Shown: positions 19,052 to 33,394 of the stretch, one piece after another
Position numbering within the stretch: position 1 is the stretch's first letter
Layout: each line of letters starts with the position of its first letter
NCBI RefSeq assembly: GCF_900291015.1
Contig: NZ_OLKL01000014.1
Span: 71,834-135,833, forward strand
Source: Pseudomonas persica
Lineage (GTDB): Bacteria > Pseudomonadota > Gammaproteobacteria > Pseudomonadales > Pseudomonadaceae
Reading direction: 5' to 3'
DNA length: 64,000 bases
The notes under the pieces: generated by a model
Database searches by the model: none
What the model was told of the DNA's origin: nothing
The model's input: the letters and a program-made list of their open reading frames with translations, nothing else
Translations under genes and position numbers: made by a program

Positions 19052-19645
19052 ATGAGCAATGACGGCGTCAACGCAGGCCGGCGCCGCTTCCTCGTAGCCG
19101 CGACATCCGTGGTCGGGGCGGCGGGGGCAGTGGGGGCTGCGGTACCGTTCGTGGGGTCATGGTTTCCCAGTGCCAAGGCGAAAGCCGCGGGTGCACCGGT
19201 GAAGGTCAATATCGCCAAGGTCGAGGCCGGGCAGCAGATGGTGGCCGAGTGGCGTGGCCAGCCTGTGTTCATCGTGCGGCGCACGGAGGAGATCCTCGGC
19301 AACCTGAAAAAAGTCGTCGATGATCTGGCTGACCCCGAGTCCAAGGCCTCGGTGCAGCCGACCTACGTCGATCCGCAGGTTCGTTCGATCAAGCCGGAAA
19401 TCCTCATCCTCGTCGGCTTGTGCACGCATCTGGGCTGCTCGCCCACCTTCCGCCCGGAAGTCGCACCCGCCGACCTCGGCCCGAAATGGGTCGGTGGCTA
19501 TTTCTGCCCGTGCCACGGCTCCCACTACGACCTGGCTGGCCGTGTCTACAAGTCGCAGCCGGCGCCTCTCAACCTGCCCGTGCCACCGCACTCTTACGAG
19601 TCGGACGAGATCGTCGTCATCGGCGTTGACCAGGAGAACGCATGA
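19052..19645 (+). CDS. petA: Ubiquinol-cytochrome c reductase, Rieske iron-sulfur subunit
   Basis: A 197-residue Rieske protein. A Tat-type N-terminus (RRRF at residues 10-13) is followed by a hydrophobic anchor. The 2Fe-2S ligands are Cys124 and His126 (CTHLGC) and Cys152 and His155 (CPCHGS), with Cys129-Cys154 the structural disulfide. It takes electrons from ubiquinol at the Qo site and passes them to cytochrome c1. The stop overlaps the petB start (ATGA), giving a tightly coupled petABC operon. Confidence 0.97.
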   Translation: MSNDGVNAGRRRFLVAATSVVGAAGAVGAAVPFVGSWFPSAKAKAAGAPVKVNIAKVEAGQQMVAEWRGQPVFIVRRTEEILGNLKKVVDDLADPESKASVQPTYVDPQVRSIKPEILILVGLCTHLGCSPTFRPEVAPADLGPKWVGGYFCPCHGSHYDLAGRVYKSQPAPLNLPVPPHSYESDEIVVIGVDQENA

Positions 19646-20856
19646 TGAGCAAGTTCATGGACTGGATTGATGCTCGCTTCCCCGCCACCAAGATGTGGGA
19701 AGACCATCTGAGCAAGTATTACGCGCCCAAGAACTTCAACTTCCTGTACTTCTTCGGCTCCCTGGCGCTGCTGGTGCTGGTCAACCAGATCGTCACCGGT
19801 GTGTGGCTGACCATGAGCTTCACGCCCTCGGCGGAAGAGGCGTTTGCCTCGGTCGAGTACATCATGCGTGACGTGGAATACGGCTGGATCCTTCGCTACC
19901 TGCACTCCACCGGTGCATCGGCGTTCTTCATCGTGGTCTATCTGCACATGTTCCGCGGTCTGCTCTACGGCTCCTACCAGAAGCCGCGTGAACTGGTGTG
20001 GCTGTTCGGCATGCTGATCTACCTGGCGCTGATGGCGGAAGCCTTCATGGGCTACCTGCTGCCGTGGGGGCAGATGTCTTACTGGGGGGCCCAGGTGATC
20101 ATCTCGCTGTTCGGTGCCATCCCGGTGATCGGTGGCGACCTTACCCAGTGGATCCGTGGTGACTACCTGATCTCGGGCATCACCCTGAATCGCTTCTTCG
20201 CCCTGCACGTGGTCGCCCTGCCGATCGTGATTCTCGGCCTGGTGGTGCTGCACATCCTCGCCCTTCACGAAGTGGGTTCGAACAACCCCGATGGCGTCGA
20301 CATCAAGAAGAAAAAGGACGAAAACGGTATCCCGCTGGACGGTATCCCGTTCCACCCGTACTACACCGTCAAGGACATTGTCGGTGTGGTGGTGTTCCTG
20401 TTCGTGTTCTGCGCCGTGGTGTTCTTCTTCCCGGAAATGGGCGGTTACTTCCTGGAGAAACCGAACTTCGAGCAGGCCAACGCCTTCAAGACCCCCGAGC
20501 ACATTGCGCCTGTGTGGTACTTCACACCGTTCTACGCGATCCTGCGTGCGGTGCCTGACAAGCTGATGGGCGTCATCGCCATGGGGGCGGCCATTGCCGT
20601 GCTGTTCGTGCTGCCCTGGCTTGACCGCAGCCCGGTGCGCTCCATGCGCTACAAGGGCTGGATCAGCAAGCTCTTCCTGCTGGTGTTCTGCGTGGCCTTC
20701 GTCATCCTCGGCGTGTTGGGCGTACTGGCGCCGACACCTGGGCGTACCTTGCTGTCGCAGGTGTGCACGGTGTTGTACTTCGCCTACTTCCTGCTGATGC
20801 CGTTCTACACAAGGCTCGAGAAGACCAAACCGGTTCCGGAAAGGGTGACTGGCTGA
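19642..20856 (+). CDS. petB: Cytochrome b of the bc1 complex
   Basis: A 404-residue polytopic membrane protein with eight or more hydrophobic segments. The haem-ligand helices are visible (RYLHSTGASAFF and the later NRFFALHVVALP), as is the Qo-site PEWY-like PVWYFTPFYAILR. The start could be either of two adjacent ATG codons (19642 or 19645). It is a stand-alone cytochrome b, not fused to c1. It overlaps petA by 4 bp and petC by 1 bp. Confidence 0.96.
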   Translation: MMSKFMDWIDARFPATKMWEDHLSKYYAPKNFNFLYFFGSLALLVLVNQIVTGVWLTMSFTPSAEEAFASVEYIMRDVEYGWILRYLHSTGASAFFIVVYLHMFRGLLYGSYQKPRELVWLFGMLIYLALMAEAFMGYLLPWGQMSYWGAQVIISLFGAIPVIGGDLTQWIRGDYLISGITLNRFFALHVVALPIVILGLVVLHILALHEVGSNNPDGVDIKKKKDENGIPLDGIPFHPYYTVKDIVGVVVFLFVFCAVVFFFPEMGGYFLEKPNFEQANAFKTPEHIAPVWYFTPFYAILRAVPDKLMGVIAMGAAIAVLFVLPWLDRSPVRSMRYKGWISKLFLLVFCVAFVILGVLGVLAPTPGRTLLSQVCTVLYFAYFLLMPFYTRLEKTKPVPERVTG

Positions 20857-21635
20857 TGAAAAAGTTGATTGCAGTATTTTTGCTGGCAGTGATGCCTGCC
20901 TTTTCCTTCGCGGCCGAGACAGGCCTGGTACTGGACAAGGTCGACATCGACCTGAGTGACAAGGCCGCCATGCAGGACGGTGCGCGTACCTTTGCCAACT
21001 ATTGCATGGGTTGCCACAGTGCCAAGTTCCAGCGTTACGAGCGGGTGGCCGATGACCTGGGTATTCCCCACGAGCTGATGCTCGAGAAGCTGGTGTTCAC
21101 CGGTGCCAAGATCGGTGACCACATGCAGGTCGGCATGAAGCCCAGTGACGCCAAGACCTGGTTCGGTGCCGCGCCGCCCGACCTGACCCTGGTGGCCCGG
21201 GTGCGTGGCACCGACTGGTTGTACACCTACCTGCGCAGCTTCTATGAGGACCCGTCGCGGCCTTATGGGGTGAACAACAAGGTGTTCCCGAACGTCGGAA
21301 TGCCTAACGTGCTGGTCGGCCTGCAAGGCAGCCAGGTGGTGGGCTGCAAACAGGTACAGACGGTGACCGATGGCAAGAAGCAATTCGACCCGTTGACCGG
21401 CACCCCGATAACCCATGAAGCCTGCGACCAGCTGACCATTACGCCGAATTCCGGTACCCTGACGACTGAGCAGTTCGACGAGAAGGTCAAGAATCTGGTG
21501 ACCTTCCTGGCCTATTCGGCCAACCCGGTCAAACTGGAAAGCCAGCGCATCGGTACCTACGTGTTGCTGTACCTGGCTTTCTTCTTCGTATTCGCCTACT
21601 TGCTCAAGCGTGAATACTGGAAGGACGTGCACTGA
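20856..21635 (+). CDS. petC: Cytochrome c1
   Basis: A 259-residue protein with a Sec signal peptide (MKKLIAVFLLAVMPAFSFAA), a c-type haem site CMGCH (Cys50, Cys53, His54) and a C-terminal anchor (about residues 233-252, followed by LKREYWKDVH). The start is set by the TGATG overlap with petB. It carries electrons from the Rieske protein to soluble cytochromes. It is the last gene of petABC, closed by a strong hairpin at 21662. Confidence 0.97.
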   Translation: MKKLIAVFLLAVMPAFSFAAETGLVLDKVDIDLSDKAAMQDGARTFANYCMGCHSAKFQRYERVADDLGIPHELMLEKLVFTGAKIGDHMQVGMKPSDAKTWFGAAPPDLTLVARVRGTDWLYTYLRSFYEDPSRPYGVNNKVFPNVGMPNVLVGLQGSQVVGCKQVQTVTDGKKQFDPLTGTPITHEACDQLTITPNSGTLTTEQFDEKVKNLVTFLAYSANPVKLESQRIGTYVLLYLAFFFVFAYLLKREYWKDVH

Positions 21636-22376
<741 letters not shown>

Positions 22377-22386
22377 GGAGCCGTTG

Positions 22387-22818
22387 ATGAACTCCAGTCG
22401 CCCCTATCTGGTTCGAGCACTGTACGAGTGGATCGTCGACAACGATTGCACACCCCATATGCTGGTCAATGCCGAATTCCCGAAGGTCCAGGTGCCGGAC
22501 GGTTTCGCCAGTGATGGCCAGATCGTGTTGAACATTTCGCCAAGCGCCGTGCGCAGCCTGCACATGGACAACGACGCGGTCAGCTTCGAGGGCCGCTTCA
22601 GTGGCGTGGCTCACTCGCTGTTCGTACCGGTTGGCGCCATCCTGGGTATCTACGCTCGGGAGAATGGCCAGGGTATGGTCTTCGAGCTGGAGCCGCCGCT
22701 GATGGATGACGATGAGCAGCAAGACGATTATGTGCAGCCGGATGACGATGGCCCGCCAGAGGGTGGCGGCCAGCCGCCACGTCCGACTGGCCGACCAAGC
22801 CTGAAAGTGGTCAAGTAA
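22387..22818 (+). CDS. sspB: ClpXP protease specificity-enhancing factor SspB
   Basis: A 143-residue adaptor with an N-terminal SspB fold (RPYLVRALYEWIVDNDCTPH), a flexible acidic linker (DDDEQQDDY and DDDGPPEGG) and the ClpX-binding tail ending GRPSLKVVK, matching the XB motif of E. coli SspB. It tethers ssrA-tagged peptides to ClpXP. It starts 10 bp after sspA and is followed by an intrinsic terminator. Confidence 0.95.
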   Translation: MNSSRPYLVRALYEWIVDNDCTPHMLVNAEFPKVQVPDGFASDGQIVLNISPSAVRSLHMDNDAVSFEGRFSGVAHSLFVPVGAILGIYARENGQGMVFELEPPLMDDDEQQDDYVQPDDDGPPEGGGQPPRPTGRPSLKVVK

Positions 22819-22819
22819 C

Positions 22820-22853
22820 AAAAAAGGCGATCCAACCGGATCGCCTTTTTTTT
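22820..22853 (+). terminator. Intrinsic terminator of sspAB
   Basis: Stem GGCGATCC-AACC-GGATCGCC with an A-run before and T8 after; usable in both directions and shared with the convergent lipoprotein gene. Confidence 0.93.
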
Positions 22854-22868
22854 GCCGCCAGCGCGGGG

Positions 22869-23087
22869 TTACAGGTCGCTGATGGTGCGTACCTGGTCCT
22901 TGTTGATGCGGGTGCGCTTGCCGTCCAGTTGCTGGAACTCGTAGAAGCCGGAGTCGGCGTCGAACTTTGGCACATCGACGGTCTGGATTTCGCGGCCGTC
23001 GTTGAGGATGATCTGGCTAGGAGTGGAGCAGCCGGCCAGGGTGGCGAAGGTGCCGAACAGCAGGGCGGGCAGCAGAAGCTTTTTCAT
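22869..23087 (-). CDS. Small lipoprotein, YgdI/YgdR type (DUF903)
   Basis: A 72-residue protein with a lipoprotein signal peptide and lipobox TLAGC (Cys20). The mature part is the short SH3-like DUF903 fold: SQIILNDGREIQTVDVP, then FYEFQQLDGKRTRINKDQV. It is monocistronic, converges on sspB and has a strong ribosome-binding site context. The function of the family is unknown. Confidence 0.85.
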   Translation of the reverse strand: MKKLLLPALLFGTFATLAGCSTPSQIILNDGREIQTVDVPKFDADSGFYEFQQLDGKRTRINKDQVRTISDL

Positions 23088-23137
23088 GCGGTGTTTCCTG
23101 GGTATCTGGAAGGATGGAGCATTGTTGTTGCCTGTGT

Positions 23138-23217
23138 CGGCCTCTTCGCGGGTAAGCCCGCTCCCACAGGGGATACGCTAAACCCTGTGGGGGCGGGTTT
23201 ACCCGCGAAGAGGCCGG
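23138..23217. repeat. REP pair, subfamily B, inverted
   Basis: Subfamily B copies with only about 12 bp between them, so the RNA could fold into one long hairpin. They lie between dolP and the DUF903 lipoprotein gene, both on the minus strand. Confidence 0.88.
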
Positions 23218-23234
23218 CACAGGCAATCAGTGAA

Positions 23235-24412
<1,178 letters not shown>

Positions 24413-24489
24413 TTAAGTGGGGCGGTGGCCTTTGCTACGCGCAACAACGACCAGCCCGCGAAACATAGAGCAAAAAAATCGGAGTGGGT

Positions 24490-24861
24490 TCAGCATTCGA
24501 AGGCGTTTTTCAGCCATTGAAGCGGTTTGCCTGCATGGTGGCTGCCCTGCAGGGCGACTACGTCGAAGCGGCAGGGGTGGTTGCTCCAGTGGGGCTCCTT
24601 CTGCAGGAACAGGCTGGCAGCGAGCACCAACCGTTTCTGCTTGCGCCCGTCGATACTGCCGAGGGCGCCACCGAAGCCCGCGTGCCACCGGTAGCGGACT
24701 TCGACGAATACTACTGTATCGGCGTCGAGCATGACCAGATCAAGCTCACCGCCTTTGCATCGCCAGTTGCGCGCCAGCAGCTGCAGGCCCTGCCCTTGAA
24801 GGTACTCAAGGGCGTGGTTTTCTGCTGCCTGCCCGGCGCTGGTGGGCGACGCTGCTGCCAT
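24490..24861 (-). CDS. yraN: YraN family nuclease-like protein (UPF0102)
   Basis: A 123-residue protein with the endonuclease-like core of UPF0102: AENHALEYLQ, then GELDLVMLDADTVVFVEVRYR, where Glu-Asp and Glu-x-Arg match a PD-(D/E)xK fold (canonical VEVK reads VEVR). Biochemical function is not established. Its start overlaps the lpoA stop by one base, so it is translationally coupled. An 86-bp gap separates it from diaA. Confidence 0.88.
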   Translation of the reverse strand: MAAASPTSAGQAAENHALEYLQGQGLQLLARNWRCKGGELDLVMLDADTVVFVEVRYRWHAGFGGALGSIDGRKQKRLVLAASLFLQKEPHWSNHPCRFDVVALQGSHHAGKPLQWLKNAFEC

Positions 24862-26678
24862 CAGCGTGCGGTGTCAGGCAGGCGCCGGACCTGGCCGCCG
24901 GCGAACTCGGCCCAAGGCAGCTGGCGCTCTACACGCTGGTTGGCGTTCATGCTCAGGCTGCCCGAAAGGCCCAGCACGCGGTTGTCCGGCAGCGCTTTCA
25001 ACTGGCCCAGGCGCGGCGCCAGGCTGTAGGCATCGACGCCCATGGCATACAGGCGGCCCAGGCTACCGGCGGCTTGCGGCCACTGCTGCACTACCTGCTG
25101 GCGCAGGCTGTTGCTGGTGTCAAGCAGCCACGGCGTTTCGCAGAAGCGGATGCCGTTCATGTCGTTGTACTGGTTGACGTCACCGCTGGCGCTATACAGG
25201 TTCGAGGTGGCGTAGACCGGTACGTCACCGGCGTACTGGAAGTTCAGGGTCGGCTTGATCTGCTGGGCCTGTTGCGGGGTCGAGGCGAGGAAGATGAAGT
25301 CGATGTCCTGGCGGCGCGATGGCTGTGCGGCGATGCTGCCGCCTACCGTGCTCTGCAGGCTCTTGGCGCGGCCTTCGCTCTGGCGCAGCTGGAACAGGTC
25401 GGCAATCTGCTGGGCCAGGGCGACCGGCTGGGCGATGCGCTCGGCGGCGAGCAGGGTGCCACCGTTGCCTTCCCAGTCCTGGCGGAAGGCGGCAAGCACG
25501 CGGTCGCCCCATTCGCCGCTCGGCACCAGGGCTACGGCGCGGACCATGCCATCGGCGCGGGCGCGGCGGGCTACTTCGCGGGCTTCGTCTTCGGCAGCCA
25601 GGCCAAACTGGAACAGCTGCGGCGGAGCCTTCTGGCCGGCGTCGGCGTAGTTCAGGGCCAGGGTGGTGATCGGCAGTTGCGGCTTGGCGGCCAGTTGCTT
25701 GACCAGCGGTTTTTCCAGCGGCCCGATGACCAGCTGTACGCCAGCGGCCTGGGCCTGGCGATAGAAGTCGTCGAGCGAGCCGATACGCGAACTGTCGAAT
25801 ACCTGCACGGCTGGCGCCTGCTGGCCGGCTTGCTGGGCCTGGAAGTGTGCAGCCATGAAGCCGTCACGCAGGGCGCGGGCAACACCGGCCAGCGGGCCTT
25901 CCTGAGGTAGCAGCAGGGCAATTTTGGTCAGTGGCTGGCTGGCCAGCTCCTTGAGCTTGGTCAGTGCCAGCGGCAGTTGCTGGGCGGCCGGGTGGTCCGG
26001 GTGCTGCTTGACCCAGGCTTCGATAGCCGCTTGCTGCTGCTCCAGGGTGCCGGCGCTTTTTACCGCGAAGGCCAGGCTGGTCCAGCCGGCCAGGGTCTGG
26101 TCGTTGCCTGGCTGCTGCAGTTGCTCTGCCGGCAGCGAGGCGACCAGGGCCCAGATAGCGTCATTGTTGGTGCTGGCGGCCTGGCCGCTGAGCAGCGGGG
26201 CCAGCAGCACGCGCTGGTGTGCAGCGGCCAGGGCCTGGCCATCGGCTTCGAGGGCAGCTGCGTGCACGCTGTAGGTACGCGCTTGCTGTTCTTCCGGCAG
26301 TTCGGCGACGCGTTGCAGGCTGGGGTGCGCCAGGGCGGTCAGGGCCGCCTTGGGCTGGTTGCGGCTCATCGCCAGCTCGGCGCCGAGGGTGCTGGCGAAC
26401 ACTTGCTGGGCCGGCTTGAGCGTGTCCAGCGGCACCTGCTCGAGGATGCGTGCGGCGCGTGGGAAGTCCTTCTGCTTGTAGGCCAGGTCGGCTGCGCTCA
26501 GGCGCAGCAGGGCGGCGTCTTCCGCAGACTTGCTGGAAGCAGCCTTTTCGAGCAGTTGCTCGATGCTGGCGTCCGGGGTGCGTGGCAGTTCGCCCAGGCT
26601 GGATGAGGGCGAGCTGGCGCAGGCTGCCAGCAGGGCGGCAAGGCAGAGGGCTGTGAACAGCCGCAGGCAAGCGATCAT
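24861..26678 (-). CDS. lpoA: Penicillin-binding protein activator LpoA
   Basis: A 605-residue outer-membrane lipoprotein with lipobox LAAC (Cys20), an N-terminal TPR-like helical domain (about 30-260) and a C-terminal periplasmic-binding-protein-like domain (about 265-605; KIALLLPQEGPLAGVARALRDG). In E. coli it crosses the periplasm to stimulate the transpeptidase of PBP1a. It is the first gene of the lpoA-yraN-diaA-dolP operon and is divergent from rsmI. The size agrees with Pseudomonas members. Confidence 0.92.
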   Translation of the reverse strand: MIACLRLFTALCLAALLAACASSPSSSLGELPRTPDASIEQLLEKAASSKSAEDAALLRLSAADLAYKQKDFPRAARILEQVPLDTLKPAQQVFASTLGAELAMSRNQPKAALTALAHPSLQRVAELPEEQQARTYSVHAAALEADGQALAAAHQRVLLAPLLSGQAASTNNDAIWALVASLPAEQLQQPGNDQTLAGWTSLAFAVKSAGTLEQQQAAIEAWVKQHPDHPAAQQLPLALTKLKELASQPLTKIALLLPQEGPLAGVARALRDGFMAAHFQAQQAGQQAPAVQVFDSSRIGSLDDFYRQAQAAGVQLVIGPLEKPLVKQLAAKPQLPITTLALNYADAGQKAPPQLFQFGLAAEDEAREVARRARADGMVRAVALVPSGEWGDRVLAAFRQDWEGNGGTLLAAERIAQPVALAQQIADLFQLRQSEGRAKSLQSTVGGSIAAQPSRRQDIDFIFLASTPQQAQQIKPTLNFQYAGDVPVYATSNLYSASGDVNQYNDMNGIRFCETPWLLDTSNSLRQQVVQQWPQAAGSLGRLYAMGVDAYSLAPRLGQLKALPDNRVLGLSGSLSMNANQRVERQLPWAEFAGGQVRRLPDTAR

Positions 26679-26864
26679 GTAAAGGTCCTGTTACTCGATC
26701 AAGGTGGCCGGCAATTGTACCCAAGCGCTGGCCGGGGCGCGATGTTGCCGTGTCGATCCTTCACTATAGGTGGCCTGCCATCGGTCGTCGGCGAAGTTCT
26801 TTGCGCCCTGTTGCAGGCGCTCGGGCTACAATGGCGCCTTTGATCCGAACGACAGGTGTGCGCA
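26679..26864. promoter_or_regulatory. Divergent promoter region lpoA / rsmI
   Basis: A TACAAT -10-like box at 26827-26832 points to rsmI. On the minus strand TATAGT (26768-26763) points to lpoA. Neither has a strong -35 at correct spacing, so the assignment is tentative. Confidence 0.35.
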
Positions 26865-27740
26865 GTGACTGATGTGGCAGGGGCTTCGAAATCCACCGTG
26901 GGGACGCTGTATGTGGTCGCAACCCCCATCGGCAACCTCGACGACATGAGCGCCCGGGCGCTGAAGGTGCTGGCGGACGTGGCCCTGATTGCGGCGGAAG
27001 ATACCCGTCATTCGATCCGCCTGCTGCAGCACTTCGGTATCGACACGCCGCTGGCGGCCTGCCATGAGCACAACGAGCGTGACGAGGGCGGGCGTTTTCT
27101 CACCAAACTGCTGGCGGGTGAGAGTGTGGCGTTGGTCTCCGATGCCGGCACGCCGCTGATTTCCGATCCGGGCTACCACCTGGTGCGCCAGGCGCGGGCT
27201 GCGGGGGTGAACGTGGTGCCGGTGCCGGGCGCCTGCGCATTGATCGCTGCACTGTCGGCGGCCGGCCTGCCGTCGGACCGCTTCATCTTCGAGGGCTTCC
27301 TGCCGGCCAAGGCGGCGGGGCGCCGGGCGCGCCTGGAGCAGGTAAAGGAAGAACCGCGCACGCTGATCTTCTATGAGGCCCCGCACCGTATCCTGGAATG
27401 CCTTGAAGACATGGAGGCGGTATTCGGTGGCGAGCGCCCGGCGCTGTTGGCGCGCGAGCTGACCAAGACCTTCGAGACCCTCAAGGGCCTGCCCCTGGCC
27501 GAGCTGCGCGCGTTCGTTGCCGGTGACAGTAACCAGCAGCGCGGTGAGTGCGTGGTGCTGGTCGGTGGCTGGAGTGCGCCGGAGGGCGAGCAGGCGATCA
27601 GTGCCGAGGCGCAGCGGGTACTCGACCTGTTGCTGGCCGAGCTGCCGCTCAAGCGGGCGGCGGCGCTGGCCGCGGAAATTACCGGGGTGCGCAAGAACCT
27701 GCTGTATCAACTTGCCCTGGAAAAGCAGAAAACCGAGTAG
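26865..27740 (+). CDS. rsmI: 16S rRNA (cytidine-1402-2'-O)-methyltransferase RsmI
   Basis: A 291-residue SAM-dependent tetrapyrrole-methylase-fold enzyme. Signatures are [34 protein letters not shown] and FYEAPHR. It methylates the ribose of C1402 in the decoding centre, with RsmH (encoded 2 kb downstream) methylating the same base. I choose the GTG at 26865 (VTDVAG), which has AGG about 8 bases upstream; an in-frame GTG at 26856 is possible but has a poor ribosome-binding site. Confidence 0.92.
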   Translation: MTDVAGASKSTVGTLYVVATPIGNLDDMSARALKVLADVALIAAEDTRHSIRLLQHFGIDTPLAACHEHNERDEGGRFLTKLLAGESVALVSDAGTPLISDPGYHLVRQARAAGVNVVPVPGACALIAALSAAGLPSDRFIFEGFLPAKAAGRRARLEQVKEEPRTLIFYEAPHRILECLEDMEAVFGGERPALLARELTKTFETLKGLPLAELRAFVAGDSNQQRGECVVLVGGWSAPEGEQAISAEAQRVLDLLLAELPLKRAAALAAEITGVRKNLLYQLALEKQKTE

Positions 27741-27769
27741 TGGCAAATTGATATAAATACCGGTATTGC

Positions 27770-27798
27770 TTGTTCTCGGGCGCGCGTGCCGTTAATCT
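27770..27798 (+). promoter_or_regulatory. Candidate rnpB promoter
   Basis: TTGTTC and TAATCT are separated by 17 bp. The predicted start, about 27805, coincides with the first base-paired nucleotides of RNase P RNA, which supports this weak match. Confidence 0.4.
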
Positions 27799-27807
27799 TG
27801 GCGGCGG

Positions 27808-28165
27808 AGAGTCGATCGGACAGTCGCTGCCTGCTTTTGTTCCGCAATAGCAGGGGGAGGAAAGTCCGGGCTCCATAGGGCAGAGTGCCAGGTAACGCCT
27901 GGGAGGCGCGAGCCTACGGAAAGTGCCACAGAAAATAACCGCCTAAGCACTTCGGTGCCGGTAAGGGTGAAAAGGTGCGGTAAGAGCGCACCGCACGGCT
28001 GGCAACAGTTCGTGGCTAGGTAAACCCCACTCGGAGCAAGACCAAATAGGGTTCCATCAGGCGTGGCCCGCGTCGGAACCGGGTAGGTTGCTAGAGGCGT
28101 CCAGTGATGGCCGTCGTAGAGGAATGACTGTCCTCGACAAAACCCGGCTTACAGATCGACTCTCC
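27808..28165 (+). ncRNA. rnpB: RNase P RNA, bacterial class A
   Basis: The ends pair (GAGAGTCGATC with GATCGACTCTC), forming helix P1. Conserved blocks are in order: GAGGAAAGTCCGGGCTCC (CR-I), CAGGGTGCCAGG-like P3/P4 surroundings, ACAGAAAATAACCGCC, GGTAAGGGTGAAAAGGTG, AAACCCCACTCGGAGCAAGA, and near the 3' end GACAAAACCCGGCTTACAG (CR-V/P4). Length is about 358 nt, as usual for Pseudomonas. It is the catalytic subunit for 5' maturation of tRNAs. No clear terminator hairpin follows. Confidence 0.95.
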
Positions 28166-28370
28166 ACCTTTCCTTCCCTGCTTGATTCGATAGCAGATGC
28201 CCGTTGGTAATACCGAAAAAATCTTACTCTTGATAAATCACTTTAAGTTCGAACTCCATTCGCTTGGGTGGGTTTGATTTTTCTCGTGTTTTTCTCTCCT
28301 TGGTAGTCCTTCCACATTCCCTTATTGCGCTAAATCTCGGTCCTGTAAGGCTTTTCCTTCCGAACGTGCC
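28166..28370. other. Spacer between rnpB and the mra promoter
   Basis: About 200 bp, clearly AT-richer than the neighbours (for example TCTTGATAAATCACTTTAAG near 28225). No ORF, repeat or convincing extra promoter was identified. rnpB 3' processing signals may lie here. Confidence 0.6.
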
Positions 28371-28400
28371 TTGACGGTGCTGCGGGCGGATTCCTATAGT
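28371..28400 (+). promoter_or_regulatory. Pmra: sigma70 promoter of the mra/dcw operon
   Basis: TTGACG, an 18-bp spacer and TATAGT, both close to consensus. The predicted start, about 28407, falls at the first MraZ box. It should drive the 16-gene cluster that follows, which has no other obvious terminator or strong promoter before ftsZ. Confidence 0.8.
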
Positions 28401-28406
28401 GTGCGC

Positions 28407-28443
28407 AAGTGGCAGAAAGTGGGATGAAGTGGGTTTTCTGGCA
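28407..28443 (+). promoter_or_regulatory. MraZ operator: four boxes at 10-bp period
   Basis: AAGTGG occurs at 28407, 28417 and 28427, and a weaker TTCTGG at 28437. All four carry TGG at the same phase, one DNA turn apart. MraZ is known to bind tandem TGGG repeats spaced by one helical turn near the mra start and to repress the operon. The boxes sit just downstream of the -10 element, suited to blocking initiation. Confidence 0.82.
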
Positions 28444-28475
28444 CAAAAAAGCTAACATTGTGGGGAATCGCAGCC

Positions 28476-28931
28476 GTGTTCCGCGGAGCCAACGCCGTCA
28501 GCCTCGATGCCAAGGGTCGTCTCGCCATGCCGAGCCGGTACCGTGACGAGCTCGATTCGCGTTGCAATGGTCAACTGATCGTGACCATCGACGCCGTTGA
28601 CCCCTGCTTGTGTGTTTATCCCCTCGATGAGTGGGAACAGATAGAAGCCAAGTTGCGTGCCTTGCCATCGTTGCGTGAGGAAAACCGCCGCCTGCAGCGT
28701 TTGCTGATCGGTAATGCGGTTGACCTGGAGCTCGATGGCAGTGGGCGTTTCCTGGTGCCGCCCCGTCTGCGTGAGTACGCCAAGCTCGACAAGAAGGCGA
28801 TGCTGGTGGGGCAGCTGAACAAATTCCAGCTGTGGGATGAGGATGCCTGGAACGCGGTTTCGGCAGCCGACCTTGCAGCTATTCAACAACCGGGCGCCAT
28901 GCCCGACGAATTGCGTGACCTGATCCTGTGA
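28476..28931 (+). CDS. mraZ: Transcriptional regulator MraZ
   Basis: A 151-residue double AbrB-like protein. Each half carries the DNA-contact loop: [14 protein letters not shown] (about residues 9-22) and [14 protein letters not shown] (about 87-100). MraZ forms ring oligomers and represses its own operon; excess MraZ disturbs division. The start GTG at 28476 gives the family start (MFRGANAVS) and has GGGGAA upstream; an upstream TTG in frame is rejected. It overlaps rsmH by 4 bp. Confidence 0.96.
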   Translation: MFRGANAVSLDAKGRLAMPSRYRDELDSRCNGQLIVTIDAVDPCLCVYPLDEWEQIEAKLRALPSLREENRRLQRLLIGNAVDLELDGSGRFLVPPRLREYAKLDKKAMLVGQLNKFQLWDEDAWNAVSAADLAAIQQPGAMPDELRDLIL

Positions 28932-29871
28932 CCATAGATAGCGGCTTCAACCACATTACCGTCCTGCTCGACGAAGCTGTCGAGGCATTGGCCCTGCGCG
29001 CCGACGGTTGCTATCTGGACGGCACTTTCGGCCGTGGCGGGCACAGCCGGCTGATTCTCAGCAAGCTCGGGCCGCAAGGGCGGCTGCTGGGCTTCGACAA
29101 AGATCCACAGGCGATTGCCACGGGGCAAGCGCTGGCGGCCGAAGACGGCCGCTTTGTCATTGTGCAGCGCAGCTTTGCCGAGCTGGGTGCGGAAGTGGCC
29201 GAGCGCGGGCTGCACGGCAAGGTCAGTGGTGTGCTGCTGGACCTGGGCGTGTCTTCGCCACAGCTGGATGACCCCGAGCGCGGGTTCAGCTTCCTCAATG
29301 ATGGCCCGCTGGACATGCGCATGAACCCGGACCAAGGCATCAGCGCGGCAGAGTTCATCGCCACTGCGCCAGTGGAAGAAATCGCTCGTGTCTTCAAGGA
29401 GTACGGCGAGGAACGCTTCGCCGGGCGCATGGCGCGAGCCGTGGTCGAGCGTCGCGAAAAACAGCCGTTCACCCGTACCGCCGACCTAGCAGAAGTGCTC
29501 AAGGTGGCCAATCCTGCGTGGGAGAAGGGCAAAAACCCGGCAACCCGTGCCTTCCAGGGGCTTCGCATTCACGTCAACAACGAACTGGGCGACCTTGAGG
29601 CCGGCCTTGAGGCCGCACTCGATGCGCTCGAAGTCGGTGGCCGCCTGGCGGTCATCAGCTTCCACTCGCTGGAAGACCGTATCGTCAAACTGTTCATGCG
29701 CAAGCTGGTGAAAGGTGAGGCCGACAACCTGCCGCGCAACCTGCCGGTTCAGCACAAGGTCTTCGAGCCGAAAATCAAGCTCATCGGCAAGGCCCAGTTC
29801 GCCTCCGAAGCCGAACTCAAGGCCAACCCACGGTCGCGTAGCGCCGTGATGCGCGTGGCGGAGAAACTGCG

Positions 29872-29875
<4 letters not shown>
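28928..29875 (+). CDS. rsmH: 16S rRNA (cytosine-1402-N4)-methyltransferase RsmH
   Basis: A 315-residue MraW family enzyme with the SAM-binding motif [11 protein letters not shown] (about residues 31-41), [21 protein letters not shown] and the C-terminal [12 protein letters not shown]. It adds the N4-methyl to C1402 that RsmI also modifies. The start is GTG and overlaps the mraZ stop (GTGA). The stop overlaps the ftsL start in the same way. Confidence 0.96.

Positions 29876-33386
<3,511 letters not shown>

Positions 33387-33394
<8 letters not shown>

Noticed and set aside
28458..28475. TTG start 18 bp upstream of mraZ
   Set aside because: MraZ proteins start at MFRGAN; the added residues MWGIAA come from the ribosome-binding region itself.
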